From Pseudomonas sp. S35 (GTDB lineage Bacteria; Pseudomonadota; Gammaproteobacteria; Pseudomonadales; Pseudomonadaceae), in contig NZ_CP019431.1 of the NCBI RefSeq assembly GCF_009866765.1, positions 6,406,001 to 6,470,000 on the forward strand: DNA of 64,000 bases, read 5' to 3'. How positions within the stretch are numbered: the first letter of the stretch is position 1; the number at the start of each line of letters is the position of its first letter. Shown here in pieces: positions 20,989 through 29,314 of this stretch. The notes beneath the pieces were generated by a model that saw only the letters and a program-made list of their open reading frames with translations, searched no databases and had not been told where the DNA came from. The position numbers and the translations under genes are program-made.

Positions 20989-21038
20989 ACAGTGTTCGCC
21001 CTTAACTGACCGGCATTAGCCTCTCGACCTCTCTCCCA

Positions 21039-21896
21039 TCAGCGCTTGCCCTCAAGGATCGCGGCATACCCTTCCCGATAACTTGGGTACCTCGGCGACC
21101 AGCCCAACGCCTTGATGCGTTTGTTGCTGCATTGCTTGCTGCCCGCGCGCCGCACGCTGGCGTCCTCTGACCATTGCGTGACACCCAGGTACTCACGCAA
21201 CCAAGCCACTACCTCGGCCAATGGCGCTGGCGCGTCGTCGACGCCGATGTAGACCTTGTCCAGCGCCCCACCCTGCTCCACATGGCGCAACAAAAATGCG
21301 AGCAAACCGGCCGCGTCATCGGCGTGGATGCGGTTGCCATATAAAGGTGGATCAATGGCTACACGGTAACCCTGGCGTACCTGAGTCAGCAGCCATTCGC
21401 GTCCGGGGCCGTAAATACCGGTCAACCGTACAATGCTCGCAGGAATGCCACTATTGAGGGCTACCTGCTCGGCTTCGAGCATCACTTGCCCGGAATAGCC
21501 TTTGGCCTGCGTATCAGAGGTCTCGTCGACCCACTCGCCACCCTGCTGCCCGTATACGCTGCTGCTGGATACAAACAGCAAATGCTTGGGCGCCTGGCCG
21601 TAATCCTGCAACCACTCCAGCACATGCTGCAAACCGTGAACGTAGGCGGCGCGATAGCCAGCTTCATCGTGATCGGTCGCGGCAGCGCAATACACCAGGT
21701 AATCCACCCCGCCGATGGGCCAAGTGTCGGGGCAATCTTTGTTGAACAGGTCGCCAGCAATGCCGATCACGCCGTCGGGCAGGCGCGAAATATCGCGACG
21801 CAAGCCATGAACCTCCCATCCCGAGGCCAGCAATTGGCTAGCCAGCCGACTACCCACATCACCGCATCCGGCAATCACAACAGAAGGCACAGACAT
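21039..21896 (-). CDS. NAD(P)-dependent epimerase/dehydratase-like SDR protein (YeeZ-like)
   Basis: 285 residues with an extended short-chain dehydrogenase fold. The dinucleotide-binding motif near the N-terminus is degenerate but recognisable (VVIAGCGDVGSRLASQLL), VSSSSVYGQQGG is the usual strand-5 region, and the YxxxK pair is replaced by YSGQVMLE, so catalysis of the classic kind is doubtful. This resembles the E. coli YeeZ group. Start at ATG 21896, with GGAG 7 bases upstream; a GTG one codon earlier is the alternative. It is divergent from exbB. Confidence 0.8.
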   Translation of the reverse strand: MSVPSVVIAGCGDVGSRLASQLLASGWEVHGLRRDISRLPDGVIGIAGDLFNKDCPDTWPIGGVDYLVYCAAATDHDEAGYRAAYVHGLQHVLEWLQDYGQAPKHLLFVSSSSVYGQQGGEWVDETSDTQAKGYSGQVMLEAEQVALNSGIPASIVRLTGIYGPGREWLLTQVRQGYRVAIDPPLYGNRIHADDAAGLLAFLLRHVEQGGALDKVYIGVDDAPAPLAEVVAWLREYLGVTQWSEDASVRRAGSKQCSNKRIKALGWSPRYPSYREGYAAILEGKR

Positions 21897-21993
21897 CACA
21901 AAACTCCGCTCTTAAAGGCCTAGATTAGCCCTCACACATGACCGTCGGCCAGAAAAAGGGCAAATAAAGTTACTGTATTACTTCTGTTAACAA

Positions 21994-22012
21994 GAATTAC
22001 TTGCAATAATAA
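21994..22012. promoter_or_regulatory. A/T-rich, weakly Fur-box-like site before exbB-exbD-tonB
   Basis: GAATTACTTGCAATAATAA lies about 75 bases before the exbB ATG in an A/T-rich stretch. It has an imperfect resemblance to the 19-bp Fur consensus. TonB operons are commonly iron-controlled; the match itself is poor, so this is a pointer only. Confidence 0.22.
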
Positions 22013-22085
22013 CGGCCCATTTGTCCTCGACCCACTGGGTCTGGAAGGACGCTCACTCCATTTTTTCCTCTCAGGTCCGGCCAGC

Positions 22086-23066
22086 ATGACACGTAATACA
22101 ACCCCCGCTTCGCCAACCAAGCTTCACGGCCCATCCCGCGCCTGGCGCGCGATTGCTGCGATGCTGTTCAGCGTGCTGCTGGCGCCGACCGCTGCATTCG
22201 CCGACGCCACCGCCCCAGCCACGCCGCCGGCCGCCGAGCACAATGCTGCTGCCCCGGCCGCGCCCGCCGCTGCGCCAGTCGCCACGGACCCAACGCTGGC
22301 TGCCGACCCTGGCGCCGCCGATGAAACCGGCGTAGTCCTGGAAGAAGACAACACCCTGGGCATGGCCCACGATCTGTCGCCGTGGGGCATGTACCAGAAT
22401 GCTGACGTCGTGGTGAAAGCCGTGATGATCGGCCTGGCCATTGCCTCGATCATCACCTGGACCATCTGGATCGCCAAGGGCTTCGAACTGCTGGGCGCCA
22501 AGCGTCGCCTGCGCACTGAAATCGTGCACCTGAAAAAGGCCACCACCCTCAAGGAAGCGAGCGAAAGCGCAACCAAGAAGGGCACCCTGGCCAACACCCT
22601 GGTCCATGACGCACTGGAAGAAATGCGCCTGTCGGCCAACACCCGCGAAAAAGAAGGCATCAAGGAACGTGTTGCCTTCCGCCTGGAGCGCCTGGTTGCA
22701 GCGTGCGGTCGCAACATGAGCAGCGGCACCGGCGTACTCGCCACCATCGGTTCCACCGCACCGTTTGTCGGTCTGTTCGGTACCGTGTGGGGCATCATGA
22801 ACAGCTTTATCGGTATCGCCAAAACCCAGACCACCAACCTCGCCGTCGTTGCCCCAGGCATCGCAGAAGCGCTGCTGGCAACCGCCTTGGGCCTGGTTGC
22901 GGCAATTCCTGCGGTAGTGATCTACAACGTCTTCGCCCGTTCGATTGCCGGCTACAAAGCCCAGGTATCCGACGCGTCGGCAGAAGTCCTGCTGCTGGTC
23001 AGCCGCGACCTCGATCACCTGCCTACCGAGCGCAGCTCGCAACCGCACATGGTGAAAGTGGGGTAA
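22086..23066 (+). CDS. exbB: TonB-system proton channel protein ExbB
   Basis: 326 residues. A cleavable-looking N-terminal segment (about 20–40) is followed by a long Ala/Pro-rich stretch, then the MotA/TolQ/ExbB domain with three membrane segments near 108–130, 215–240 and 255–285. The last two hold the family GSTAPFVGLFGTVWGIM and ALLATALGLVAAIPAVV motifs. With ExbD it uses the proton gradient to energise TonB for outer membrane uptake of siderophores, haem or B12. The N-terminal periplasmic extension is longer than in E. coli ExbB, as is usual in Pseudomonas. It starts a three-gene operon. Confidence 0.95.
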   Translation: MTRNTTPASPTKLHGPSRAWRAIAAMLFSVLLAPTAAFADATAPATPPAAEHNAAAPAAPAAAPVATDPTLAADPGAADETGVVLEEDNTLGMAHDLSPWGMYQNADVVVKAVMIGLAIASIITWTIWIAKGFELLGAKRRLRTEIVHLKKATTLKEASESATKKGTLANTLVHDALEEMRLSANTREKEGIKERVAFRLERLVAACGRNMSSGTGVLATIGSTAPFVGLFGTVWGIMNSFIGIAKTQTTNLAVVAPGIAEALLATALGLVAAIPAVVIYNVFARSIAGYKAQVSDASAEVLLLVSRDLDHLPTERSSQPHMVKVG

Positions 23067-23072
23067 TCGGCC

Positions 23073-23498
23073 ATGGGCCTGCATTTGAACCAAGGCGACG
23101 ACGAGCTCGTCGAGAACCACGAAATCAACGTCACGCCGTTTATCGACGTGATGCTGGTGCTGCTGATCATCTTCATGGTGGCCGCACCGCTGGCCACCGT
23201 AGACATCAAGGTCGACCTGCCCGCATCCAGCGCAAAACCGGCGCCGCGGCCGGAGAAGCCGGTGTTCCTCAGCGTCAAGGCGGACCAGCGTCTGTTCCTG
23301 GGTGAAGAAGAAGTCAAAGCCGAAACCCTGGGGCAGGTGCTCGACGCCAAGACCCAAGGCAAGAAAGACACGACGATCTTCTTCCAGGCCGACAAGGGCG
23401 TGGACTACGGCGACCTGATGAGCGTGATGGATGCCCTGCGGGCAGCCGGCTACCTCAAGGTAGGCCTGGTCGGACTTGAGACGGCAGCCAAGAAATGA
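23073..23498 (+). CDS. exbD: TonB-system stator protein ExbD
   Basis: 141 residues: a short cytoplasmic start, one membrane segment (about 22–43) preceded by the conserved NVTPFIDVMLVLLIIFM with the proton-carrying Asp, and a periplasmic domain. It starts 7 bases after exbB and its last bases overlap the tonB start (ATGA), so the three proteins are made together. Confidence 0.96.
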   Translation: MGLHLNQGDDELVENHEINVTPFIDVMLVLLIIFMVAAPLATVDIKVDLPASSAKPAPRPEKPVFLSVKADQRLFLGEEEVKAETLGQVLDAKTQGKKDTTIFFQADKGVDYGDLMSVMDALRAAGYLKVGLVGLETAAKK

Positions 23499-24244
23499 TC
23501 ACGACGCGCCACAAACTGACGCGTTATGGCACCAGCCTTGCCGTCGTGCTGGGCGTGCATGCCGTCGCGATTGCCATCGCGCTCCATTGGTCCGCGCCGC
23601 ATACCGTGCAGTTGCCACCGGCCGCCATGGTCATTGACCTGGCGCCGATGCCAGCACCGCCGCCGCCGGCACCGCCCAAGGTGATCACGCCGCCACAACC
23701 GCCTGCGCCGGTGGAAGAACTGCCCCTGCCGAAACTGGCCGAGGCACCCAAGCCAACGATCCAGGTGCCCAAGCCGGTCAAGCCCAAGCCCAAGCCACAA
23801 CCGCCCAAGCCGGTGGAGAAAAAGATCGAGCCGCCCAAGGAGAAGCCTTCCGAGGACCCTCCGAGCGATGCTCCACCGACCAACGCGCCCGCTGAAAAAT
23901 CGGCCCAGCCGGTTCCAGGCCCGTCACCGCAGCAAATCGCGGCCAAGGCATCCTGGGAAGGTACCCTGCTGGCGCACTTGCAGAAGTACAAGAAGTACCC
24001 GCCAGGCGCCCAGGCGCGTGGCAAGGAAGGCTTGAACCGCCTGCGCTTCGTGGTCGATGCCGAAGGCAACGTGCTGTCCTACGAGTTGGTGGGCCGTTCC
24101 GGCAACGCCGACCTGGACCGCGCCACACTGGACATGATCCGTCGTGCCCAGCCGCTGCCCAAGCCACCGGCCGACATGGTGAAAAGCGGCAGCATCGAGA
24201 TCGTTGCACCGTTCGTGTACAACATCGAGAAGCGTCGCCGCTAA
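23495..24244 (+). CDS. tonB: TonB energy-transducing protein
   Basis: 249 residues: cytoplasmic start, membrane anchor (about 13–31), a long Pro-rich spacer with PPPAPPK, KPKPKPQPPK and similar runs (about 50–140), and a C-terminal TonB domain with the YPPGAQARGKEGLNRLRFVVD segment. It spans the periplasm to pull on TonB-dependent receptors. The start overlaps the exbD stop by four bases. A REP hairpin follows the stop. Confidence 0.95.
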   Translation: MITTRHKLTRYGTSLAVVLGVHAVAIAIALHWSAPHTVQLPPAAMVIDLAPMPAPPPPAPPKVITPPQPPAPVEELPLPKLAEAPKPTIQVPKPVKPKPKPQPPKPVEKKIEPPKEKPSEDPPSDAPPTNAPAEKSAQPVPGPSPQQIAAKASWEGTLLAHLQKYKKYPPGAQARGKEGLNRLRFVVDAEGNVLSYELVGRSGNADLDRATLDMIRRAQPLPKPPADMVKSGSIEIVAPFVYNIEKRRR

Positions 24245-24259
24245 AGGCATGCGTTGGGC

Positions 24260-24292
24260 AATGTGGGAGAGGGCTTGCCCCCTCCCACATTT
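24260..24292. repeat. REP hairpin after tonB
   Basis: AATGTGGGAGAGGGC, loop TTG, CCCCCTCCCACATT: the same element class as at 11883, with one mismatch in the stem. Confidence 0.82.
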
Positions 24293-24410
24293 GATGGTGC
24301 ACAGCTCAAATCCCCCCTAACTCCCCGCTCAATCCCCAATAAGATTCTGATAACGTGCGTCTATCGATTGCAGCCGGTATGCTTGGCCCGCAACCTCATG
24401 GACGCCCGCT

Positions 24411-25334
24411 ATGACTCTTACAGAATTGCGCTACATCGTTACCCTCGCCCAAGAGCAGCACTTTGGCCACGCGGCCGAGCGTTGCCACGTCAGCCAGCCG
24501 ACACTCTCGGTGGGCGTGAAAAAGCTTGAAGACGAACTCGGTGTGCTGATTTTCGAGCGCAGCAAAAGCGCCGTGCGCCTCACCCCGGTGGGCGAAGGCA
24601 TTGTGGCCCAGGCTCAAAAGGTGCTGGAGCAAGCACAAAGCATTCGCGAGCTGGCCCAGGCTGGCAAGAACCAGCTGACCGCACCGCTGAAAGTCGGCGC
24701 CATCTATACCGTCGGCCCGTACCTGTTCCCACACCTGATCCCGCAACTGCACCGCGTCGCGCCGCAGATGCCGCTGTATATCGAAGAAAACTTCACTCAC
24801 GTGCTGCGCGACAAGCTGCGCAACGGCGAGTTGGACGCGATCATCATCGCCCTGCCGTTCAACGAAGCCGACGTGCTCACCCTGCAACTCTACGATGAGC
24901 CGTTCCAGGTGCTGATGCCGGCCTCCCACCCGTGGACCCAGAAAACCACCATCGACGCCGGCCTGCTCAACGACAAGAGCCTGCTGTTGCTGGGCGAGGG
25001 CCACTGTTTCCGCGACCAGGTACTCGAAGCCTGCCCGACCCTGACCAAAGGCAACGACGGCGCCAAGCACACCACCGTCGAATCCAGCTCCCTGGAAACC
25101 ATTCGCCACATGGTCGCCTCCGGCCTGGGCATCTCGATCCTGCCGTTGTCGGCGGTGGACAGCCATCACTACGCCCCCGGCGTGATCGAAGTGCGCCCAC
25201 TCACGCCACCCGTGCCATTCCGTACCGTGGCCATCGCCTGGCGCGCCAGCTTTCCACGGCCCAAGGCAATTGAGATCCTCGCCGACTCGATCCGCCTGTG
25301 CTCGGTGGCCAAGCCGCCCGCTGTTGCGAGCTGA
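24411..25334 (+). CDS. oxyR: LysR-family peroxide sensor OxyR
   Basis: 307 residues. The winged helix is at the N-terminus (HFGHAAERCHVSQPTLSVGVKKLE). The two redox cysteines are at exactly the positions known from E. coli, C199 (GEGHCFRD) and C208 (VLEAC), so the disulphide switch should work. It activates catalase, alkyl hydroperoxide reductase and similar genes. The recG gene begins 8 bases after its stop, the arrangement known in P. aeruginosa where the two are cotranscribed. Confidence 0.96.
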   Translation: MTLTELRYIVTLAQEQHFGHAAERCHVSQPTLSVGVKKLEDELGVLIFERSKSAVRLTPVGEGIVAQAQKVLEQAQSIRELAQAGKNQLTAPLKVGAIYTVGPYLFPHLIPQLHRVAPQMPLYIEENFTHVLRDKLRNGELDAIIIALPFNEADVLTLQLYDEPFQVLMPASHPWTQKTTIDAGLLNDKSLLLLGEGHCFRDQVLEACPTLTKGNDGAKHTTVESSSLETIRHMVASGLGISILPLSAVDSHHYAPGVIEVRPLTPPVPFRTVAIAWRASFPRPKAIEILADSIRLCSVAKPPAVAS

Positions 25335-25342
25335 TCAACCGT

Positions 25343-27418
25343 ATGACTGAGCTGTCGCAGGTGTCGGTGACGGCACTCAAGGGTGTCGGTGAAGCCATGG
25401 CCGAGAAACTCGCCAAGGTTGGCCTGGAAAACCTCCAGGACGTGCTGTTCCACCTGCCCCTGCGTTATCAGGACCGCACCCGCGTAGTGCCCATCGGCCA
25501 TCTACGTCCTGGGCAGGACGCCGTGGTCGAAGGCACCGTCAGCGGCGCCGACGTGGTGATGGGCAAGCGCCGCAGCCTGGTGGTGCGCTTGCAGGATGGC
25601 ACCGGTGGGCTGAGCCTGCGCTTCTACCATTTCAGCAATGCACAAAAGGACGGCCTCAAGCGCGGCACCCGCGTGCGCTGCTATGGCGAAGCACGGCCCG
25701 GCGCCTCGGGCCTGGAGATCTACCACCCGGAATACCGCGCAATTACCGGCGACGAACCGCCACCGGTGGACACCACACTCACGCCGATCTACCCGCTCAC
25801 CGAAGGCCTGACCCAACAACGCCTGCGCCAGTTGTGCATGCAGACGCTGACGATGCTCGGCCCGAAAAGCCTGCCCGACTGGCTCCCCCTGGAACTGGCC
25901 CGCGACTACCAACTGGCGCCGCTGGACGATGCGATTCGCTATCTGCATAACCCGCCCGCCGACGCCGATGTCGACGAACTGGCCTTGGGTCATCACTGGG
26001 CCCAACACCGCCTGGCCTTCGAAGAACTGCTGACCCACCAACTGTCCCAGCAACGCCTGCGCGAGAGCATGCGCTCCCTGCGCGCCCCCGCGATGCCCAA
26101 GGCCACGCGTCTGCCTGCGCAGTACCTGGCCAACCTCGGCTTTGCGCCGACCGGGGCCCAGCAACGCGTAGGCAATGAAATAGCCTACGACCTCAGCCAG
26201 AAAGAACCCATGCTCCGGCTGATCCAGGGCGACGTAGGCGCGGGCAAGACCGTGGTTGCCGCCCTCGCCGCCTTGCAGGCACTGGAAGCCGGTTACCAGG
26301 TGGCGCTGATGGCGCCCACCGAGATTCTGGCTGAGCAGCACTTCATCACCTTCAAGCGCTGGCTCGAACCCTTGGGCCTGGAAGTCGCGTGGCTGGCCGG
26401 CAAGCTCAAGGGCAAGAACCGCGCAGCGTCCCTGGAACAGATCGCCGGCGGCGCACCGATGGTGGTGGGCACCCATGCGCTGTTCCAGGACGAAGTGCAG
26501 TTCAAGAACCTGGCGCTGGTGATCATCGACGAACAGCACCGCTTCGGCGTGCAACAGCGCCTGGCCCTGCGCCAGAAAGGTGTGGGCGGGCGCATGAACC
26601 CACACCAGTTGATCATGACCGCCACCCCGATCCCACGCACCCTGGCGATGAGCGCCTACGCCGACCTCGACACCTCGATCCTCGACGAACTGCCGCCCGG
26701 CCGGACCCCGGTCAACACCGTGCTGGTCACCGACACACGGCGCGTCGAAGTGATCGAGCGCGTACGCGGGGCCTGCGCCGAAGGGCGCCAGGCCTACTGG
26801 GTATGCACGCTGATCGAAGAGTCTGAAGAACTCACCTGCCAGGCCGCCGAGACCACCTATGAAGACCTCACCAGCGCCCTCGGCGAACTCAAGGTCGGGC
26901 TGATCCACGGGCGCATGAAGCCCGCCGAAAAAGCCGCCGTCATGGCCGAATTCAAGGCCGGCAACCTGCAACTGCTGGTGGCCACCACCGTGATCGAAGT
27001 CGGCGTGGACGTGCCCAACGCCAGCCTGATGATCATCGAGAACCCCGAGCGCCTGGGCCTGGCGCAGCTGCACCAACTGCGCGGCCGCGTGGGCCGGGGC
27101 AGCGCCGCCAGCCATTGCGTACTGCTGTATCACCCACCGCTGTCGCAGATCGGCCGCCAGCGCCTGGGTATCATGCGCGAGACCAACGACGGGTTTGTCA
27201 TCGCCGAGAAAGACCTCGAACTGCGCGGCCCCGGCGAAATGCTCGGCACCCGCCAGACCGGCCTGCTGCAGTTCAAGGTCGCCGACCTGATGCGCGATGC
27301 CGACCTGTTGCCCGCCGTGCGCGATGCGGCGCAAGCCCTGCTGGAGCGCTGGCCGGATCACGTCAGCCCGCTGCTCGATCGCTGGCTGCGCCATGGGCAG
27401 CAATACGGCCAAGTGTGA
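25343..27418 (+). CDS. recG: ATP-dependent DNA helicase RecG
   Basis: 691 residues from MTELSQVSVTALKGVG; the frame extends upstream through oxyR but this start matches the family. The N-terminal wedge/OB domain (about 1–250) with LPLRYQDRTRVV is followed by SF2 helicase motifs: GDVGAGKTVVA (motif I, near 297), IIDEQHRFG (motif II), TATPIPRTLAM (motif III) and VGRGSAASHCVLLY (motif VI). It reverses stalled forks and processes recombination intermediates. Co-expression with oxyR ties DNA repair to peroxide stress. Confidence 0.97.
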   Translation: MTELSQVSVTALKGVGEAMAEKLAKVGLENLQDVLFHLPLRYQDRTRVVPIGHLRPGQDAVVEGTVSGADVVMGKRRSLVVRLQDGTGGLSLRFYHFSNAQKDGLKRGTRVRCYGEARPGASGLEIYHPEYRAITGDEPPPVDTTLTPIYPLTEGLTQQRLRQLCMQTLTMLGPKSLPDWLPLELARDYQLAPLDDAIRYLHNPPADADVDELALGHHWAQHRLAFEELLTHQLSQQRLRESMRSLRAPAMPKATRLPAQYLANLGFAPTGAQQRVGNEIAYDLSQKEPMLRLIQGDVGAGKTVVAALAALQALEAGYQVALMAPTEILAEQHFITFKRWLEPLGLEVAWLAGKLKGKNRAASLEQIAGGAPMVVGTHALFQDEVQFKNLALVIIDEQHRFGVQQRLALRQKGVGGRMNPHQLIMTATPIPRTLAMSAYADLDTSILDELPPGRTPVNTVLVTDTRRVEVIERVRGACAEGRQAYWVCTLIEESEELTCQAAETTYEDLTSALGELKVGLIHGRMKPAEKAAVMAEFKAGNLQLLVATTVIEVGVDVPNASLMIIENPERLGLAQLHQLRGRVGRGSAASHCVLLYHPPLSQIGRQRLGIMRETNDGFVIAEKDLELRGPGEMLGTRQTGLLQFKVADLMRDADLLPAVRDAAQALLERWPDHVSPLLDRWLRHGQQYGQV

Positions 27419-27460
27419 CGCTTGACTCACTTAAGCGACCTACAGGTGTACCAAGCTGGT

Positions 27461-27466
27461 TATACT
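27461..27466 (+). promoter_or_regulatory. -10-like box before the YbaK-HDOD gene
   Basis: TATACT, 29 bases before the ATG at 27496. No good -35 hexamer is seen at the right spacing. Confidence 0.3.
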
Positions 27467-27495
27467 CCGATGACTGTAAGAAATTGGATCAGGCC

Positions 27496-28896
27496 ATGTC
27501 AGAAGTTGCCCTCGCCACAGCCCCGCTGACCGCTCCACCGGTTATTCGGGCGCTGCTCGCAAAGCTCGCCATCCCCTACACGGAAGTCGCAGAACAACCG
27601 GGCCTGAATCCTGCGCGAAAGGTGCAGGCCGTGCTGCTGGAAGATGCGGTGGGCGCACTGATGGTGCTGTTCCCGCAAAACCAACTGCTCGACCTCAACC
27701 GCCTTGCCGAACTCACCGGTCGCCGCCTCATCGCCGTGTCGCCGGATCGCGTCCGGCGCATGCTGGACAAGCATGACCTGAGCCTGCTGCCAGGCCTGCC
27801 CGCGCTCACCAGTTCGCCATGCCTGTACGAGGGCAGCCTGCTCGACGAGCCTAACCTGCTGGTGCATTCGGGCGAAGCCGGGTTGCTGCTGGAGATCGCC
27901 AGCGACGCTTTCAAGACCATGCTCACCAAGGCCAGCGCCGCGCACTTCGGCGAGCCGCTGAGCAACATCCGCCCGAACCTCGACCGGCCCAATGATGACC
28001 GCGAGGAAATCACCCAGGCCATGCAGGCGTTCACCGCCCGCCGCATCCAGCAGCGCCTGGAAGCGACCATCGAGATTCCACCGCTGGCCGACACCGCGCA
28101 GAAGATCATCAAACTGCGTGTCGACCCCAACGCCACCATCGATGACATCACCGGTGTGGTCGAAACCGACCCGGCCCTGGCGGCCCAAGTGGTGAGCTGG
28201 GCGGCATCGCCGTACTACGCCTCACCGGGTAAAATCCGCTCAGTGGAAGACGCAATAGTGCGCGTGCTGGGTTTTGATCTGGTGATCAACCTGGCGCTGG
28301 GCCTGGCCTTGGGCAAGACCTTGAGCCTGCCCAAGGACCACCCGCACCAAGCCACGCCGTACTGGCACCAGTCGATCTACACCGCCGCCGTGATCGAAGG
28401 CCTGACCCGCGCCATGCCCCGCGCACAGCGCCCCGAAGCTGGCCTGACCTACCTGGCCGGCTTGCTGCACAACTTCGGCTATCTGCTGCTGGCCCACGTG
28501 TTCCCGCCGCACTTCTCGCTGATCTGCCGCCACCTGGAGGTCAACCCGCACCTGTGCCACAGCTACGTGGAACAGCACCTGCTGGGCATCAGCCGTGAAC
28601 AGATCGGCGCCTGGCTGATGCGCTACTGGGACATGCCCGACGAACTGTCCACCGCCCTGCGCTTTCAGCACGACCCGACCTACGACGGCCAATACGCCGA
28701 ATACCCGAACCTGGTGTGTTTGGCCGTGCGCCTGCTGCGTAGCCGCGGGATTGGCTCCGGGCCGGATGAAACCATCCCGGACGAACTGCTTGAGCGCTTG
28801 GGTTTGAGCCGCGACAAGGCTGAGGAAGTCGTCGGTAAAGTGCTGGACGCCGAAGTGCTGTTGCGTGAGCTGGCTTCTCAGTTCAGCCAGGGCTGA
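27496..28896 (+). CDS. YbaK/aminoacyl-tRNA deacylase-like + HDOD domain protein
   Basis: 466 residues from MSEVALATAPLTAPP (the frame is open far upstream inside recG, but this ATG is the first after the recG stop, preceded by GGATCAGG). The N-terminal part (about 1–150) looks like a YbaK/EbsC deacylase domain (LAKLAIPYTEVAEQPG start, RRLIAVSPDRVRRML). The C-terminal half (about 185–400) is an HDOD domain: IPPLADTAQKIIKL, DPALAAQVVSWAAS, then YLAGLLHNFGYLLLAHVFP, with the HD pair changed to HN. HDOD proteins are signalling or regulatory scaffolds without phosphohydrolase activity. The fusion is known in Pseudomonas but its role is not clear to me. Confidence 0.82.
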   Translation: MSEVALATAPLTAPPVIRALLAKLAIPYTEVAEQPGLNPARKVQAVLLEDAVGALMVLFPQNQLLDLNRLAELTGRRLIAVSPDRVRRMLDKHDLSLLPGLPALTSSPCLYEGSLLDEPNLLVHSGEAGLLLEIASDAFKTMLTKASAAHFGEPLSNIRPNLDRPNDDREEITQAMQAFTARRIQQRLEATIEIPPLADTAQKIIKLRVDPNATIDDITGVVETDPALAAQVVSWAASPYYASPGKIRSVEDAIVRVLGFDLVINLALGLALGKTLSLPKDHPHQATPYWHQSIYTAAVIEGLTRAMPRAQRPEAGLTYLAGLLHNFGYLLLAHVFPPHFSLICRHLEVNPHLCHSYVEQHLLGISREQIGAWLMRYWDMPDELSTALRFQHDPTYDGQYAEYPNLVCLAVRLLRSRGIGSGPDETIPDELLERLGLSRDKAEEVVGKVLDAEVLLRELASQFSQG

Positions 28897-28928
28897 CGCG
28901 CACTCTAAGGATGACGGGGCTTGTCGCG

Positions 28929-29055
28929 GTGAGCGGGCTTGCCCCGCGCCGGACTGCGTAGCAGACCCAAAACCAGCTCACTCGGTGTATCTGGAAAAAC
29001 TGGGTGGCGCTGACAGGGCCGCTTCGCAGCCCAGCGCGGGGCAAGCCCGCTCACC
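28929..29055. repeat. 127-bp REPIN, copy 1
   Basis: Starts GGTGAGCGGGCTTGCCCCGC and ends with its inverted form. The two arms (about 40 bases each) enclose a 45-base centre with AACCAGCTCACTCGGTG. Its 5' arm has lost pairing at several places compared with copy 2. Confidence 0.88.
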
Positions 29056-29100
29056 ACAAAAAAACGCGCTCACCACACAGTTATGTGTAAGCCTTTGAGC

Positions 29101-29146
29101 GTTGTGTAGATACCGACGCCCCGATGGCCATGGGTATCTACATAAC
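29101..29146. repeat. Hairpin between the REPIN copies
   Basis: GTTGTGTAGATACC (29101–29114) pairs with GGTATCTACATAAC (29133–29146) at 13 of 14 positions across an 18-base loop containing GGCCATGG. A separate repeat-like unit, distinct from the REPINs. Confidence 0.65.
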
Positions 29147-29168
29147 GTCCAATGAAACAGGCTGTCGT

Positions 29169-29295
29169 GGTGAGCGGGCTTGCCCCGCGCTGGGCTGCGT
29201 AGCGGCCCCAAAACCAGCTCACTCGGTGTATCTGGAAAAACTGGGTGGCGCTGACGGGGCCGCTTCGCAGCCCAGCGCGGGGCAAGCCCGCTCAC
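29169..29295. repeat. 127-bp REPIN, copy 2
   Basis: Differs from copy 1 at six positions. The arms pair at 39 of 40 positions (GTGAGCGGGCTTGCCCC… against its complement), giving a very stable hairpin. Confidence 0.9.
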
Positions 29296-29314
29296 TACAG
29301 GGCCAGGTGCTCTG

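Larger units (their letters stand above)
28897..29314. other. Repeat-filled intergenic region
   Basis: 418 bases between the HDOD gene and the convergent SCP2-like gene. It consists almost wholly of two 127-bp REPIN copies and a smaller hairpin between them; no coding sequence is convincing. Confidence 0.8.

Noticed and set aside
22086..23498. TolQ/TolR rather than ExbB/ExbD
   Set aside because: The third gene is a TonB with Pro-rich spacer, and no tolA, tolB or pal follows; the long Ala/Pro-rich N-terminal extension fits Pseudomonas ExbB.
25502..27430. A 642-codon minus-strand open frame opposite recG
   Set aside because: RecG helicase motifs on the plus strand are complete; the opposite frame has a His/Gln/Gly-rich composition without domains.
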